Positions 32,601 to 42,112 of a stretch of 64,000 nucleotides of DNA are shown one piece after another; within the stretch, counting starts at the first letter, position 1, and every line of letters begins with the position of its first letter. This DNA comes from Sthenelais limicola. Lineage: Eukaryota > Annelida > Polychaeta > Phyllodocida > Sigalionidae. Location of the stretch: NCBI GenBank assembly GCA_942159475.1, contig OW804098.1, forward strand, positions 5,246,383 to 5,310,382, written 5' to 3'. The notes below the pieces were generated by a model. It saw only the letters and a list, made by a program, of their open reading frames with translations, was not told the origin of the DNA and made no database searches. The position numbers and the translations under genes were made by a program.

Positions 32601-35600
32601 CTATCAGTGTGGTTCTGTCACTATCAGTGTGGTTCTACCACTATCAGTGTGGTTCTGCCATTATCAGTGTGGTTCTGCCACTATCAGTGTGGTTCTACCA
32701 CTATCACTGTGGTTCAACCACTATCAGCGTGGTTCTACCACTATCAGTGTGGTTCAACCACTATCAGTGTGGTTCAACCACTATCAGTGTGGTTCTACCA
32801 CTATCAGTGTGGTTCTACCACTACCAGTGTGGTTCTACCACTATCAGTGTGGTTCTGCCAGTATCACTGTGGTTCTGCCAATATCAGTGTGGTTCTACCA
32901 CTATCAGTGTGGTTCTACACTATCAGTGTGATTCTGCCACTATCAGTGTGGTTCTACCACTATCACTGTGGTTCTGCCACTATCACTGTGGTTCTGCCAC
33001 TATCAGTGTGGTTCTGCCACTATCAGTGTGGTTCTGCCACTATCAGTGTGGTTCTACACTATCAGTGTGATTCTGCCACTATCAGTTTGGTTCTACCACT
33101 ATCAGTGTGGTTCTGCCACTATCAGTGTGGTTCTGGCACTATCAGTGTGGTTGTGCCACTATCAGTGTGGTTCTGCCACTATCACTGTGGTTCTGCCACT
33201 ATCAGGGTGGTTCTACACTATCAGTGTGATTCTGCCACTATCAGTGTGGTTCTACCACTATCACTGTGGTTCTGCCACTATCAGTGTGCTTCTACACTAT
33301 CAGTGTGGTTCTACACTATCAGTGTGGTTCTACACTATCAGTGTGGTTCTACACTATCAGTGTGGTTCTACACTATCAGTGTGGTTCTACACTATCAGTG
33401 TGGTTCAACCACTATCAGTCTGGTTCTGCCACCATCAGTGTGTTTCTACCACTATCAGTGTGGTTCTACCACTATCAGTGTGGTTCTGCCACTATCAGTG
33501 TGGTTCTGCCACTATCAGTGTGATTCTACACTATCAGTGTGGTTCTACACTATCAATGTGGTTCTACCACTATCAGTGTGGTTCAACCACTATCAGTGTG
33601 GTTCTGCCACTATCAGTCTGGTTCTGCCACCATCAGTGTGATTCTGCCACTATCAGTGTGGTTCTACCACTACCTGTGTGTTTGAGGGCATATTCATTGT
33701 GATTCTGCCACTATCAGTGTGGTTCTGCCACTATCAGTGTGGTTCTACACTATCAGTGTGGTTCTACCCTATCAGTGTGGTTCTACCACTATCAGTGTGG
33801 TTCTACACTATCACTGTGGTTCTGCCAATATCAGTGTTCTACCAGTATCAGTGTGGTTCTGCCACAATCAGTTTGGTTCTGCCACTATCAGTGTGGTTCT
33901 ACCAGCATCAGTGTGGTTTGAAAAATGAGTACAACAAATGAATACAACTGTGTTAAAATGGTAAATCTTTGTGAACACTGTGTCAGAATGAGTAAAACGA
34001 TGCTAAAATGAGTACAACGGTGTTAAAATGAGTACAACGGTGTTAAAATGAATAAAACGGTGTGAAAATTGTGTTAAAATGAGTACAACGGTGGTAAAAT
34101 GAGTACAACATAGTTAGAATGAGTAAAACGGTTTGAAAATGAGTACAACGGTGGTAAAATGAGTAAAACAGTGGTAAAATGAGTAAAACACTTTGTTAAA
34201 TGAGTAAAACTGTGTTAAACTGCATTATTTACTTTAACTATGCAAAACTATGTTTAATTGAGTAAAAGTTTGTTTTACTGAGCGTTTTAACACCAAAATC
34301 ACTGTTGTACTGCCACAATCAGTGTAGACACCGTCGTGTGCTCCCATCTGGCACCCACAGACAATTTTTTTTTTCTTTTTTTTATTTATTTGGCAGTATA
34401 TACAATTTCATGATGTCGCCGTCAGACGGTGTTCCCACCACCTGCCTTAGTAACTATACATGTGTAACATTTACATTCATCCTTCTTTATATTGTCATTG
34501 TCAATGCGTTTGTCGAGGGGGAGGGAGTGGAGTGGGACATATACATATCAACAGCTCGTTGCTAAGCAACCGATGCATGTACAGCATATTCAATGACACC
34601 ATTGGATTCCTTGGGGTCGATTTAGTGGGGGTAGGTCTTTTTAAATTGCTTGTATCTCTAAAACTTACCGAGTTACATGCATAGACAGATCTGTAACGTG
34701 TGTGTGCGGGCGGGGGTGACATTTTCAGAAAATGTGTAATTCAACGTTGCCAATCTGCTCAAATGAAAAAAATTTCAGAGAAAATTAAAGTTCAAACTGA
34801 TTTCCATCTTCTAGAATCAATGCAATGACCAAAGAGCAGAATTCACTAAAAGAAACTGTACGTTTTCTGAAAACCCCTCCCCCCTGACCTAGGTCCAGGA
34901 GGGGGCACCTGCTGCTGCCGCTCAATTGCCCCCCATAGGATCCTAGGTTAAAGGCCTCACAGGTGCAAACCAAAATCTCTTCTCACATCTTTAATAATTA
35001 TTATTTTTTTACGAGGCTTGTTCGAATGACATTTTGCCTCGTGCTCTATCAGAATCATTTGTCGAAAAAAACGATCCGGAAAAAAAAATATTTCCCCGAG
35101 TTCTAGGGTCAAACATATTTTACAGCAGCATGTAGGAGCAGGTGAGGGCCAAAAGTAAAATTGCTCCTCAAATCAATAATAAAAATAGTTCATTTCCAAT
35201 AGTTAGCCCATCCACATTTCTCCCCTGCCACAACTGAATGCCACCAGTGAAAAAATGGTTTGAAAATATTTATTTTTCACTAAGATACAGAAGTTCAGGT
35301 GTTTGGCCTGGGCTGAGGCTGGGGTGGAGGGTGACCAGGACGTGGCGTTTCCTCCTGGAAAATCACCCATTCCCAGCATCTCTGTGAAGATGAAAATATT
35401 TTTTCTTCACTATCCTTAATTTTTCATGTGGGTCCATCACATACAAGGTGGAAACGGACAAAAGTAAAAAAAAAATATTTTTTTCACCCAAAACTCACCC
35501 ATTATCACTCAATATAACCTATTTCCTTTAGATATTTTATGAAACTTGTGTTGATACAATTTTCAAATTAATTGACACCGACTCATTACTGTTACAGGTA

Positions 35601-36150
35601 CAAGGAGGACACCAGGCTGTACCTGGGTGTAGCAGGGAGCACCAGGGCTGTGGGTGTGGAGGATTATGGCTCCAGGCTGGAGCTCTACTACAGCCACCCT
35701 GCAGACCTGGCAGCCTCTGGTGCTTCCTGCCTCACTAGGGGCAGACAACTGTGGGCATTATACCTATACCCCCGCCACCATGACCAGGAGTTACTACATG
35801 GGGCTGCACCTTACACCCACAGTGATGAGGAGGAGAGGGCAATGGTGGAGCACCTGGCCACCTGGTGCACCACTGGTGTTAGAGATATAACATTTTGGTA
35901 TGGTAGAATGAGTGTGCCTGCCCTGGAGGCAGTGTGTGACAGTATACCAGCAGGCTGGCACACTCAGCCAGGGCAGGATTCAGGGGGTGATTCATGTATG
36001 CATGTGACTGGGCCGGGGGGCATGGAGCTAGACATACAGCTATGGAGGGTAACCATAATGTACAGTAGTGACCAGGAGCTGGCACAGGGGAAAAGATTCA
36101 TTAAGAAAACAGGGATTTGTGCTCACCCAGAGTACAAGAAGTCTGAGTGA
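17638..36150 (+). CDS. CARD-NACHT NLR-type immune receptor, eight coding exons
   Basis: Exons: 17638-17640, 17829-17963, 26013-26175, 26416-26575, 26779-28221, 28420-28914, 29442-29906 and 35598-36150. Every junction has GT..AG and matching phase, and the total of 3417 nt gives 1138 residues ending in TGA. Residues 1-100 form a CARD-like helical bundle. About 155-300 is a NACHT NTPase with Walker A GAGKSS, Walker B-like IVYDSLDETA and sensor-like IIICGART, followed by a helical region to 634. Three modules of unrecognised type follow instead of leucine-rich repeats. By family analogy it is a cytosolic receptor that oligomerises on ATP binding and signals through CARD-CARD contacts. The exon 4 donor is the least certain splice call. 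Confidence 0.85.
17829..17963 (+). CDS. NLR exon 2: first half of CARD
   Basis: Acceptor TTTCCTTGTAG, donor GTAAGA. The 45 codons begin DERALEKHLQSNGPELLKY and end SNTQHIR; they contain the first helices of a death-fold domain with the usual leucine spacing. Confidence 0.8.
19503..19803 (+). repeat. 300-bp direct repeat, copy 1
   Basis: Shares long blocks with 21652-21948: ATATTCTGGAGGA, CTACAAACTGGTAGAATATA and AGCCACATGCACATGTGGTC. Copies are about 85% alike by eye, with an indel near the start. Confidence 0.85.
21290..21600. repeat. Fragment of MITE family 2
   Basis: GAAATGAGTCACAAGTCAGAAA and downstream GAAAAGATGAGATCAAGTCG match the internal and end sequence of the intact copy at 49303-49711. 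Confidence 0.65.
21652..21948 (+). repeat. 300-bp direct repeat, copy 2
   Basis: Same block order as the copy at 19503-19803. It carries a duplicated CACTTAGGGCAGT absent from the first copy. Confidence 0.85.
22065..22160. repeat. Hairpin with arms of about 46 bp
   Basis: GTGCATAGTGGATTTATG at the left pairs with CATAAATACACTATCCAC...GTGCAC at the right. The centre is GGCCTAAAGGCC flanked by AATTCC(C)TCGA and TCGAGGAATT. Confidence 0.75.
22531..22547 (+). repeat. Target-site duplication, left (LINE C)
   Basis: CAACAATACACCAATGT, identical to 25946-25962. A perfect 17-bp duplication frames the LINE C insertion. Confidence 0.95.
22548..24935 (-). pseudogene. LINE C inverted ORF2 segment (linker-RT-thumb), broken
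   Basis: Reads as 23493 to about 24935 and then 22548-23411 in another frame, with a stop and frameshift between (near 23411-23493). RT motifs present: PSGKSRGTDGFT, IVSIDFRKAYDTISW, GMKQGDPISSSLF and the catalytic FADD in LVQFADDTTL. The C-terminal segment continues through LKGKIIICNVLMLP to WEDRF. Order and motifs match LINE A ORF2 throughout (about residues 290-1095). Dead copy. Confidence 0.9.
24930..25549 (+). pseudogene. LINE C endonuclease fragment joined to ORF2 C-terminus
   Basis: The first 42 residues (LQETHS...YFSHGSSNSNGVAVLF) match the start of the LINE A endonuclease. The frame then jumps directly to the C-terminal region (EVRLQSLQYKIFHRAITC). It includes the zinc-knuckle CNYCNEVDTICHFFFHC and ends DRW-stop at 25549. 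The fusion is an artefact of retrotransposition, not a gene. Confidence 0.88.
25550..25945 (+). other. LINE C 3' UTR and A tail
   Basis: Non-coding; contains AATAAAG at 25923, and A10 at 25936-25945 abuts the right target duplication. Confidence 0.85.
25946..25962 (+). repeat. Target-site duplication, right (LINE C)
   Basis: CAACAATACACCAATGT, identical to 22531-22547. Confidence 0.95.
26013..26175 (+). CDS. NLR exon 3: second half of CARD
   Basis: Acceptor CCCCTATACACAG, donor GTAAAG, exit phase 1. Encodes AQPTNDDKVAYLIEHIEKD followed by GLITSLESDGQRRAAQIL, the last CARD helices. The pattern of a Leu-rich helix, a loop, then a final Q-x-x-A-x-x-L helix is characteristic of CARDs. Confidence 0.85.
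26416..26575 (+). CDS. NLR exon 4: linker between CARD and NACHT
   Basis: Acceptor ATTATTTTTTAAG. Begins DMEWVELLIKENKEFSHN and contains FVDLAKLYTNLRLVSGQ. The donor at 26576 (GTTTGT) gives phase 2 and joins exon 5 at 26779 in frame. An alternative donor at 26595 (GTTTTG) would need an acceptor at 26791. I prefer the first because TTGGTTTCAG is the better acceptor. Confidence 0.7.
26779..28221 (+). CDS. NLR exon 5: NACHT NTPase and winged/superhelical region
   Basis: 481 codons in one exon. SLEDALSAGTRTIVFQSVPG leads into Walker A GAGKSS. IVYDSLDETA is the Walker B region with the D-x-x-D/E-E pattern of NACHT domains, and IIICGARTHH is the sensor 1 strand. The following helical part has FQKPQIMDFITKYF and FGLLTIPLVLVMLCLLIKAG, typical of the NACHT helical domain. 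HTILWPHQSFLEYSAAKYL matches the winged-helix/HD2 motif (H-x-S-F-x-E-Y-x-A-A) of NLRs. The donor is GTGAGT at 28222. The start of the NACHT on a single large exon is common in animal NLR genes. Confidence 0.93.
28420..28914 (+). CDS. NLR exon 6: C-terminal module 1
   Basis: 165 codons, both edges phase 2. The module ends GGSIIMKSPDGKFKVK, a motif with counterparts at the ends of exons 7 and 8. I do not recognise the domain. Predicted alternating helices and strands; no L-x-x-L-x-L repeat of the LRR type. Confidence 0.85.
29442..29906 (+). CDS. NLR exon 7: C-terminal module 2
   Basis: 155 codons, phase 2 at both ends, acceptor TTTTTCTAAG, donor GTAAAG. Ends GGGGQYTLKLSSPDGSSHVS, parallel to the end of exon 6, and contains LGITHQLHNDEVTELHRTL, parallel to a GVKLVDVGEADMSV stretch there. 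Symmetric phase-2 exons allow module gain or loss without a frameshift. Confidence 0.85.
30459..31785. repeat. Minisatellite 4, 20-bp unit
   Basis: About 66 copies of ACAGTGTACATACATGTACT with frequent C/T and G/A variants, in perfect 20-bp register. Because 20 is not a multiple of 3 and the unit has no stop in any frame, all three forward frames and parts of the reverse stay open (up to 494 codons). These are not genes. The unit is nearly self-complementary around GTACATACATGTAC, so cruciforms or slipped hairpins are likely. Confidence 0.97.
31909..33915. repeat. Minisatellite 5, 20-bp (and 19-bp) unit
   Basis: About 100 copies of CTATCAGTGTGGTTCTRCCA. A 19-bp variant (CTATCAGTGTGGTTCTACA) forms its own run at about 33285-33400. 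A marker block (ACCTTTGTGTTTTTGGCATA) occurs at 31963 and again exactly 400 bp later at 32363, with matching neighbours, which shows a recent 20-unit duplication. A diverged third marker is at about 33671. Open frames up to 584 codons are repeat artefacts. Confidence 0.97.
33920..34220. repeat. Minisatellite 6, about 20-bp unit
   Basis: About 15 degenerate copies of AATGAGTACAACGGTGTTAA, with AGTAAAAC variants. It directly follows minisatellite 5. Confidence 0.85.
35598..36150 (+). CDS. NLR exon 8: C-terminal module 3 and stop
   Basis: Acceptor TTACTGTTACAG, enters phase 2, TGA at 36148. Encodes YKEDTRLYLGVAGSTRAV and later VRDITFWYGRMSVPALEAV and DSCMHVTGPGGMELDIQLW; the last resembles the SPDG-type ends of modules 1 and 2. 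The exon is GC-richer than its surroundings, which is typical of coding sequence here. No polyadenylation signal was found close behind the stop. Confidence 0.85.
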
Positions 36151-36206
36151 ATGTGTTTTACACATATATTGACATATATACTGTGATACAGATAGGCTCA
36201 ATAATT

Positions 36207-36400
36207 GTCAGATTTTCAGAAAAATGTACAATTGTCAGATCTATATGTTTAGGACATTCTGCTAAATTAGGCTGAACAATTGATTTAAAGTATCAGTTCT
36301 GTTATTTCAAACTGCATTTTGAAGCTAATTTTTGTCTTAAATATGGGTTATTTGAGATGATTGGTGAAATTGAATTTGTACATTTTCTGAAAATCTGATC
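36207..36400. mobile_element. MITE family 1 copy
   Basis: Terminal inverted repeats GTCAGATTTTCAGAAAAATG and CATTTTCTGAAAATCTGATC enclose about 150 bp with no coding capacity. Internal blocks (AATTAGGCTGAACAATTG, TTTTGTCTTAAATATGGG) recur in the other copies. Confidence 0.8.
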
Positions 36401-37456
36401 AATTTGTGTGTATCAGGGAGGGAACTATAGAGATGGGGTCATCATGGCTTTAGGCAGTGGACTATATGGTGATCTTTGGGTTTTCTGGACTACCATTTAG
36501 GTGTAAATGTTTTCTGTATATTTCACACAACCTCACATCTTGCCCATTTTTTTGTAAATTTGCCTGCAATACAACCATTGACATAATTTAAAAACACCCT
36601 GATAGCTGGGGAGGAATTTCAACAAATCATGCAAATGGTGATACCTTTTTGAAATTTGGTATGGTGTTAGAACCGGCCATGAGATATTCAAAAACTATCA
36701 GCTACAAGTTGATGGACACCCCTGGTGGCCAGTAGGTGCAAAATTCAAAATGGCCGCCACCAGATTTTAATGTGCCATATCTTAGCTTCTACTGACTGCA
36801 TCTTCAAGTGTAATACCAAGTTTTTAATGTTTTTGAGTATGAAGAATTCATTTCTGAAGTCTATTTTTAGTTTCAAGGTCATTTTCAAGTTCAAAATTCA
36901 ATATGGCTGCCATTGAGGCATGAGAAGGTCATATGTCAGCTTCTATGTTTGTGAAACAACTTACGGCCACATTTGAGATTCAGAAATATTCAAAAATATA
37001 AATGCCACATTTGCTTTATGGGATACACATGGCCTTAGCTTTCCATTTTTGATAGAAACCACTTTTTCCTGATTCTTTTGGTGGCCATCTTGGATTTTCC
37101 CTCATGCCATCATATAAAAACCTATATCTACTGATATCTCAGCTTCTAAGCCACTTATGATGACAATTTTGATGTCTAAATATACATTTCCGAATGAATT
37201 AAGGATTCAATGAATGAGGGAATCTTTTTTTCAAACTTCATGATTGATTCATTGCAATAATTGTATTTGAGTACAATATTTCTCCCTCTAACAAAGTCAT
37301 GGTTGCATAGAACGTTTTTTAAATTGCATCATGGATGCAACCTTTGAAGAAAAAAAGTATACAAGTCACAAGTCACAAGTCGCAAAAAATGATATTTTTT
37401 AAAATGTTTTTCCACATTTTTCGAAATTGTTTCATTTGTTGTGTTGCATAAATGCA

Positions 37457-37624
37457 TCAGGTTTTCAGAAAATGTATAATACGCCTTCACCAATCCTCTC
37501 AAATAAACCACATTTCAGACCAAAATGAGGTTCAAAATGCAGTTCTGACTAAATGATGGCTTAATTTAGCAGAATTATCTTAATGTATATAACTGCCACT
37601 TATACATTTTCTGAAAATCTGAAC
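37457..37624. mobile_element. MITE family 1 copy
   Basis: Ends CAGGTTTTCAGAAAATGTAT and ATACATTTTCTGAAAATCTG; inner block CCAATCCTCTCAAATAAACC is shared with 48485 and 34750. Confidence 0.8.
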
Positions 37625-38519
37625 CAAATAAATATTTTGATCTGTTGACTGGTGACAAGACTGAGGTGAATATATCTATACATATCTGAGGTTATCCTAA
37701 TGTGAACAGATAATTACCTCATTAGTGGTGGACCATTGAGAAACAATTAAAACACATCTTTGTATACAAGATTGGAATCAGCGTGATCTGACCTTTCCAA
37801 ATATGATGTTGTCTGACAATCTATTTCAGGTGACTTTTCATATGTAAAAAATTAATAAAGATTCTTTGCAGAACTTGATCTAAGTCCAACTATTGCTCCC
37901 TCTGATGAAGTGATTGTTTCGGAAGAGTCTTTTTTTTTATGAAAAATGCATCATGGACGAATCCTCTGAGGGAAAAACAAGGTCATATTTCACTCTAGAC
38001 ACATAGAGGGTTGTTTTGCTGTTTGTACCAAAAAGTGTATGAAAATACTTTTGTACATTGTCATTCTGTGATATTATTATTTTGAAATGAATTTTATTGA
38101 ACAGAGTTTTGCATTTTTTTCTTCAACAAATGAGGAAGTTTGCAGATTACTAGTTTAACATTTATGTTTTAAGACTACTTATGTTTCGGTGAAAGTATTT
38201 CACCTTCGCCTCACAAACATGTGCTCCAGCGAATGAGGCGGTTTGGAGTAAATATATCCTATTGGCTTTATTAGTAGCATCAGTATTGTTGTCCAACAAT
38301 GATGTTATTACTTTGTCATTGGCAAAGTGACTTTCCCTTATAATGAAGTTTGTTATAAACTGTTATTTGCTGCCATGATGTGAAGCACTCTTCCTGAAAA
38401 TCTAACAGTTTATATCATATCTGATGAAGAAATCATAAAACCAGTATCATTTTGATTGTTACTTTAAAATATGCAAAGCATAAATTGTATTTCAATTGAT
38501 ATTTGTATGAACTGTTATT

Positions 38520-38670
38520 AATTTGTTGATATAGAAATATATCCCAATATGCCACGGCCTCATGGGAAGAACAAAATTGATTGAAATGAGGACCATTTTC
38601 TCTGAAAATTATAGATGTAACTGTATAAAGAGAAATACAAATATTTATATATATATATATAATATTTTTA
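38520..38670 (+). mobile_element. LINE 3'-end fragment with (TA)n tail
   Basis: GGCCTCATGGGAAGAACAA, GGACCATTTTCTCT and AAAGAGAAATACAAATATTT, followed by a (TA)n tract, match in order the reverse complement of 53695-53810. A 5'-truncated copy of the family whose 3' end also lies downstream of LINE B. Its 5' limit is not clear. Confidence 0.65.
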
Positions 38671-39301
38671 AAAGACGGTGAAAATCTTATAAATAAATGC
38701 TTATCTTGGAATACCCTATTAATTACTTCGGTTATTCTTTATTTATTTCAACTATAGGATTTGTGTATGTTCAACTCAAAAACATGAACATATGACCACA
38801 ACATTTAGGTCAAGGGCACCCACAGAATCTCCTGAAACACAATTTAGATTAGTCAACCATCTTTATTCCTTGTATCAAGCCCAGATATCAGTGGAATTAA
38901 CTGATGAACCTAATTATTTATAATTTTAACAGTAGCAAACGATAGTCATATTTAAAGGAAAACAGCTCAAAATAGCTAGTCACTTGAGATGACCCATGGA
39001 ATAAAAAATATGGACAAATGAATTCATAATTTTGTTTTTAATTGCTTCCATTTCATTCATAATTGTAGAAAAGCACATTGAAATTAATATCAACTGACAT
39101 TAGGCAATAAATACAGATGTTACCATCAGATATCATGCTAACAAATATTGACTCCCATCTGTGGACGTATTTTCGCAGCCTGCCTGACAAAAATTTCTAC
39201 AAATAGCCTGTGAACACATTGGATTTAAACAATCACAATGTGGTGTGTGGCTCTGGATCAGTATTTGCTGAAGTAGGGCCAGCTCAAGTGGCTACCATAT
39301 A

Positions 39302-39469
39302 TTAGACCCAGTTTGGTCAGATTCTGGGGTGTATTTTTGTCACAATAGAACACAGCAATCACTTCCGGCAACTTCCGGTAGGGAATGGGGGTTATAGACA
39401 TCAAAAGAACTGGTATATAAAAGTATGTAAGTGGTAAATAACAGTTGAATTTGACCAAACTGGGTCTAA
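39302..39469. mobile_element. Short inverted-repeat element
   Basis: TTAGACCCAGTTTGGTCA at the left and its perfect complement TGACCAAACTGGGTCTAA at the right, 168 bp apart end to end. Non-coding. Confidence 0.7.
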
Positions 39470-39470
39470 A

Positions 39471-39603
39471 AGCACTAATACCCTCGGTTTTGGATGGTCT
39501 AAGTGGTCTGTTGCCTGATGGAAATTCTGGGGGCTAACGCCCCTCAAATTGTCCACCAGGCAGCAGACCACTTAGACCATCCGAAACCTTGGGTATTAAT
39601 GCT
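39471..39603. mobile_element. Foldback MITE, 133 bp
   Basis: Arms of about 47 bp: GGATGGTCTAAGTGGTCTGT pairs with CAGACCACTTAGACCATCC, and the outer parts AGCACTAATACC and GGTATTAATGCT also pair. Abuts the previous element. Confidence 0.8.
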
Positions 39604-39677
39604 ATATTAGACAGCCAGGGTTTCCTGTGATTAATGTAACATCTAGAGGACGTTGGTCAGTGCACCATGCAGTATTA

Positions 39678-39912
39678 GGGTCAGGTTTCAAGAAAACGTA
39701 CAGTTCACCTATACAAATCCTCCCCAATAACACATATTTAAGACATAAATTAGCTTCAAAATCAAGTTTAATATAGCAGAACTGATATTTTAAATCAATG
39801 TGATACCAAATATACTCAACTATACCTAGTATTCTTCATTTTTCAGCCTAATTTAGGAGAATTGCCTAAATGTGTAGAGCTGCCAAATCTACATTTTCTG
39901 AAAATCTGACCC
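39678..39912. mobile_element. MITE family 1 copy, 235 bp
   Basis: Begins GGGTCAGGTTTCAAGAAAAC and ends CATTTTCTGAAAATCTGACCC. The interior is shared with the right-hand part of the element split by LINE A (48460-48690). Confidence 0.85.
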
Positions 39913-40054
39913 AATATTGGCTATCAATCACAAGAGGTTGTATCCATCCGTTTATTGATAGTTTAATTTTGATTGTGTCTATGTCCCGTATGAGACTTAT
40001 ATCTGTGTCTATGCACCTTCTTCCTCTGTATATTCATTCACTTATATAGGACAA

Positions 40055-40390
40055 GTGTGATGCGTTTCAGGAAAATGAGTCACAAGTCGCAAAAATTATA
40101 TTTTTCAAAGTGTTATTTTACATGGTTGCTTCATTGGAATGTTCTGATATTTCGGGAGTTTATCACTTATGGTTGTATTAATCAATGTATCAAATTTCAG
40201 GACATTATATATAATACATCTTTTCGTTTTAAAGGTCCACATTTGGAGTATATTCAGTTACTTTACTTTACTTTATGGGTTTTTTTTCAAAAATTGAAAT
40301 ATCAAACTTAAAATCTAGAAATACTTATGAGAGTATTAGACTGTTTACTATCATTGGAATCGACTTGATCTCATCTTTACAAATATGGTG
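40055..40390. mobile_element. MITE family 2 copy, one end missing
   Basis: Begins GTGTGATGCGTTTCAGGAAA then ATGAGTCACAAGTCGCAAAA, as in the intact copy at 49303-49711, and contains the GATCTCATCTTTACAAATAT-type interior. It runs into a reversed MITE family 1 arm at about 40391. Confidence 0.7.
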
Positions 40391-40735
40391 ATAGGTAAAT
40401 TTGAGTATATTTGGTTTTGCATTGATTCTAGCGATCTGTTTGGTTAGGTTGAACTGGATTTTGGACTTTATTTCTGTCTTAAACGTGGGTGATTTGAGAG
40501 GATATGTGATTTGTATCTCTAGTTAGTACAACTTACTTTTAGCCAGTTGTTACATATAACGTCAAACTGACCAAGTCAAGTAGATAATCGAACCATAGCC
40601 ATGAAATTTATGTCATAATATTTCATTGTAAGCCTGTTTCGGAACTCACCAACCACCCAGGAACCCACAAAAAGACTTGGAACCAAGGTTTCAAAACTGG
40701 GACCTGCATGTTGTAGTCGCCACTAATATGTGATA
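40391..40735. repeat. Inverted-repeat arm, left
   Basis: Reverse complement of 41640-41841 joined to 48446-48605; the LINE A insertion splits the right arm. Shared blocks include TAACGTCAAACTGACCAAGT-type and GGAACCAAGGTTTCAAAACT sequences. Confidence 0.85.
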
Positions 40736-41639
40736 TGGTGATTTCCCTGAAATGAATCACATCTGTCCAGTTAGTAGTTGTTGCCTTGTCAGCTAACACA
40801 TCCCTGGGAGTGGAGTCTTAATAAACAAGCAGTGCTGGCAAGGTCCAATTGATCTTGGTTGATTTGTTCATTGATAGTATAAGTTCCACAGTCGCTTAAG
40901 ATTATGGGTCAAGTTTTCAGAAAATGTGTTGTGATTCTTGCCTATGTTCTTTCCAATGTCGGAGTGCCCATCGTTGCACATCTGTGTTTCAGCTCCGGCT
41001 TAATATTAATCGATATTAAATAATGATATTTCGTGATCGTATAGGTTTACTTCCGCGAGAATAAATATATTATGAATATCGATAGCAGGTGATGGGAGGA
41101 AATGAACTAAAGCGACTGGAGTATATTAAGGATAAAGGACCAAGGGTTGAAATAGTCTATGTTCCAAGACACAGCTCCGAGATATAACATCAAGAGTGAA
41201 ATACTTCTTTCATATGTTCCGTTTATTCCTCCTTGTGAGTTGGGTTGAAGACCTTGCTCCTCAACCCCGATTTATGAAGAGATACATCAAATAATGAATG
41301 ATTTTCAAACCAAGGAAACATTATGTTTGCAACATAAATCAGGAATAATGGAATAAATATAATAATCACATAAATATGTAGTAACCATCATAGTTAAAGT
41401 CCGGATGAAATTGAATGAATAGTTAATTAATGATAAATTAATCACATAATATAAACTGCAAATATCGTCAATGGTTGCAATGAATATCCCAGTGGCTTCC
41501 GGAGGAACTACCCAATGGAATCCGGAGACGGAGGTGTCAAGATCCGGGGCTATCCGGAGCTCAATGGAAATGTTCATATTGGAATCGTTACAAATGTACA
41601 ATCTACTTTTAATTCAATTCAATTCAAGACATTTTTTTT
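40736..41639. other. Interior between the inverted arms
   Basis: No convincing gene. Contains an isolated family 1 terminal sequence (GGGTCAAGTTTTCAGAAAAT at about 40914). Short frames around 41305-41750 are not conserved in any way I can see. Confidence 0.5.
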
Positions 41640-41841
41640 TGCAATTAGTGGCGACTACACCATGCAGGTCCCAGTTTTGAAACCTTGGTTCCAAGTCTTT
41701 TTGTGGGTTCCTGGATGGTTGGTGAGTTCCGAAACAGGCTTACAATAAAATATTATGACATACATTTCATGGCTATGATTCGATTATCTACTTGACTAGG
41801 TTAGTTTGACGTTATATGTAACAACTGGTTAACAGTAAGTT
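41640..41841. repeat. Inverted-repeat arm, right (first part)
   Basis: Complement of the left arm up to the LINE A insertion point; continues at 48446 on the other side of LINE A. Confidence 0.85.
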
Positions 41842-42112
41842 TTTTTTTGTTTTTACGACAACTTCTTTTATTCAATCTGTCAACAATGTCATCTTCCTCC
41901 GGGACAGCTATACATCGAGAATTACACACGTCCCTCTTCTGCATCATGTTTGCTCGATAATTTTATATTTTTCTCAGTTTTTATTCTTATAACATTAACA
42001 CTAGAGTACCACTGTTAGACAATTTGCTCATATATATATCATAACACAACTATCTTCATGTATCACCTACTCACTTGTCTACCGATTTTAAGGTGGGTAG
42101 GGTGTCGAAAGG

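Larger units (their letters stand above)
29907..35597 (+). other. NLR intron 7 carrying three minisatellites
   Basis: 5.7-kb intron. Apart from the arrays at 30459-31785, 31909-33915 and 33920-34220, it holds a partial MITE family 1 copy near 34722-34800 and otherwise featureless AT-rich sequence. Confidence 0.8.
36151..38500. other. Region downstream of the NLR gene, MITE-rich
   Basis: No coding frame supported. It contains MITE family 1 copies (36207-36400 and 37457-37624), a MITE family 2 end fragment near 37360-37400, and a pair of related blocks near 36737 and 36893 (CAAAATTCAAAATGGCCGCC versus AAAATTCAATATGGCTGCC). Confidence 0.6.

Noticed and set aside
31887..33702. 584-codon frame as a gene
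   Set aside because: Same artefact in the CTATCAGTGTGGTTCTACCA array.
41305..41748. Short frames between the inverted arms as a transposase remnant
   Set aside because: No DDE-type or other transposase motif visible; frames are short and overlap on both strands.
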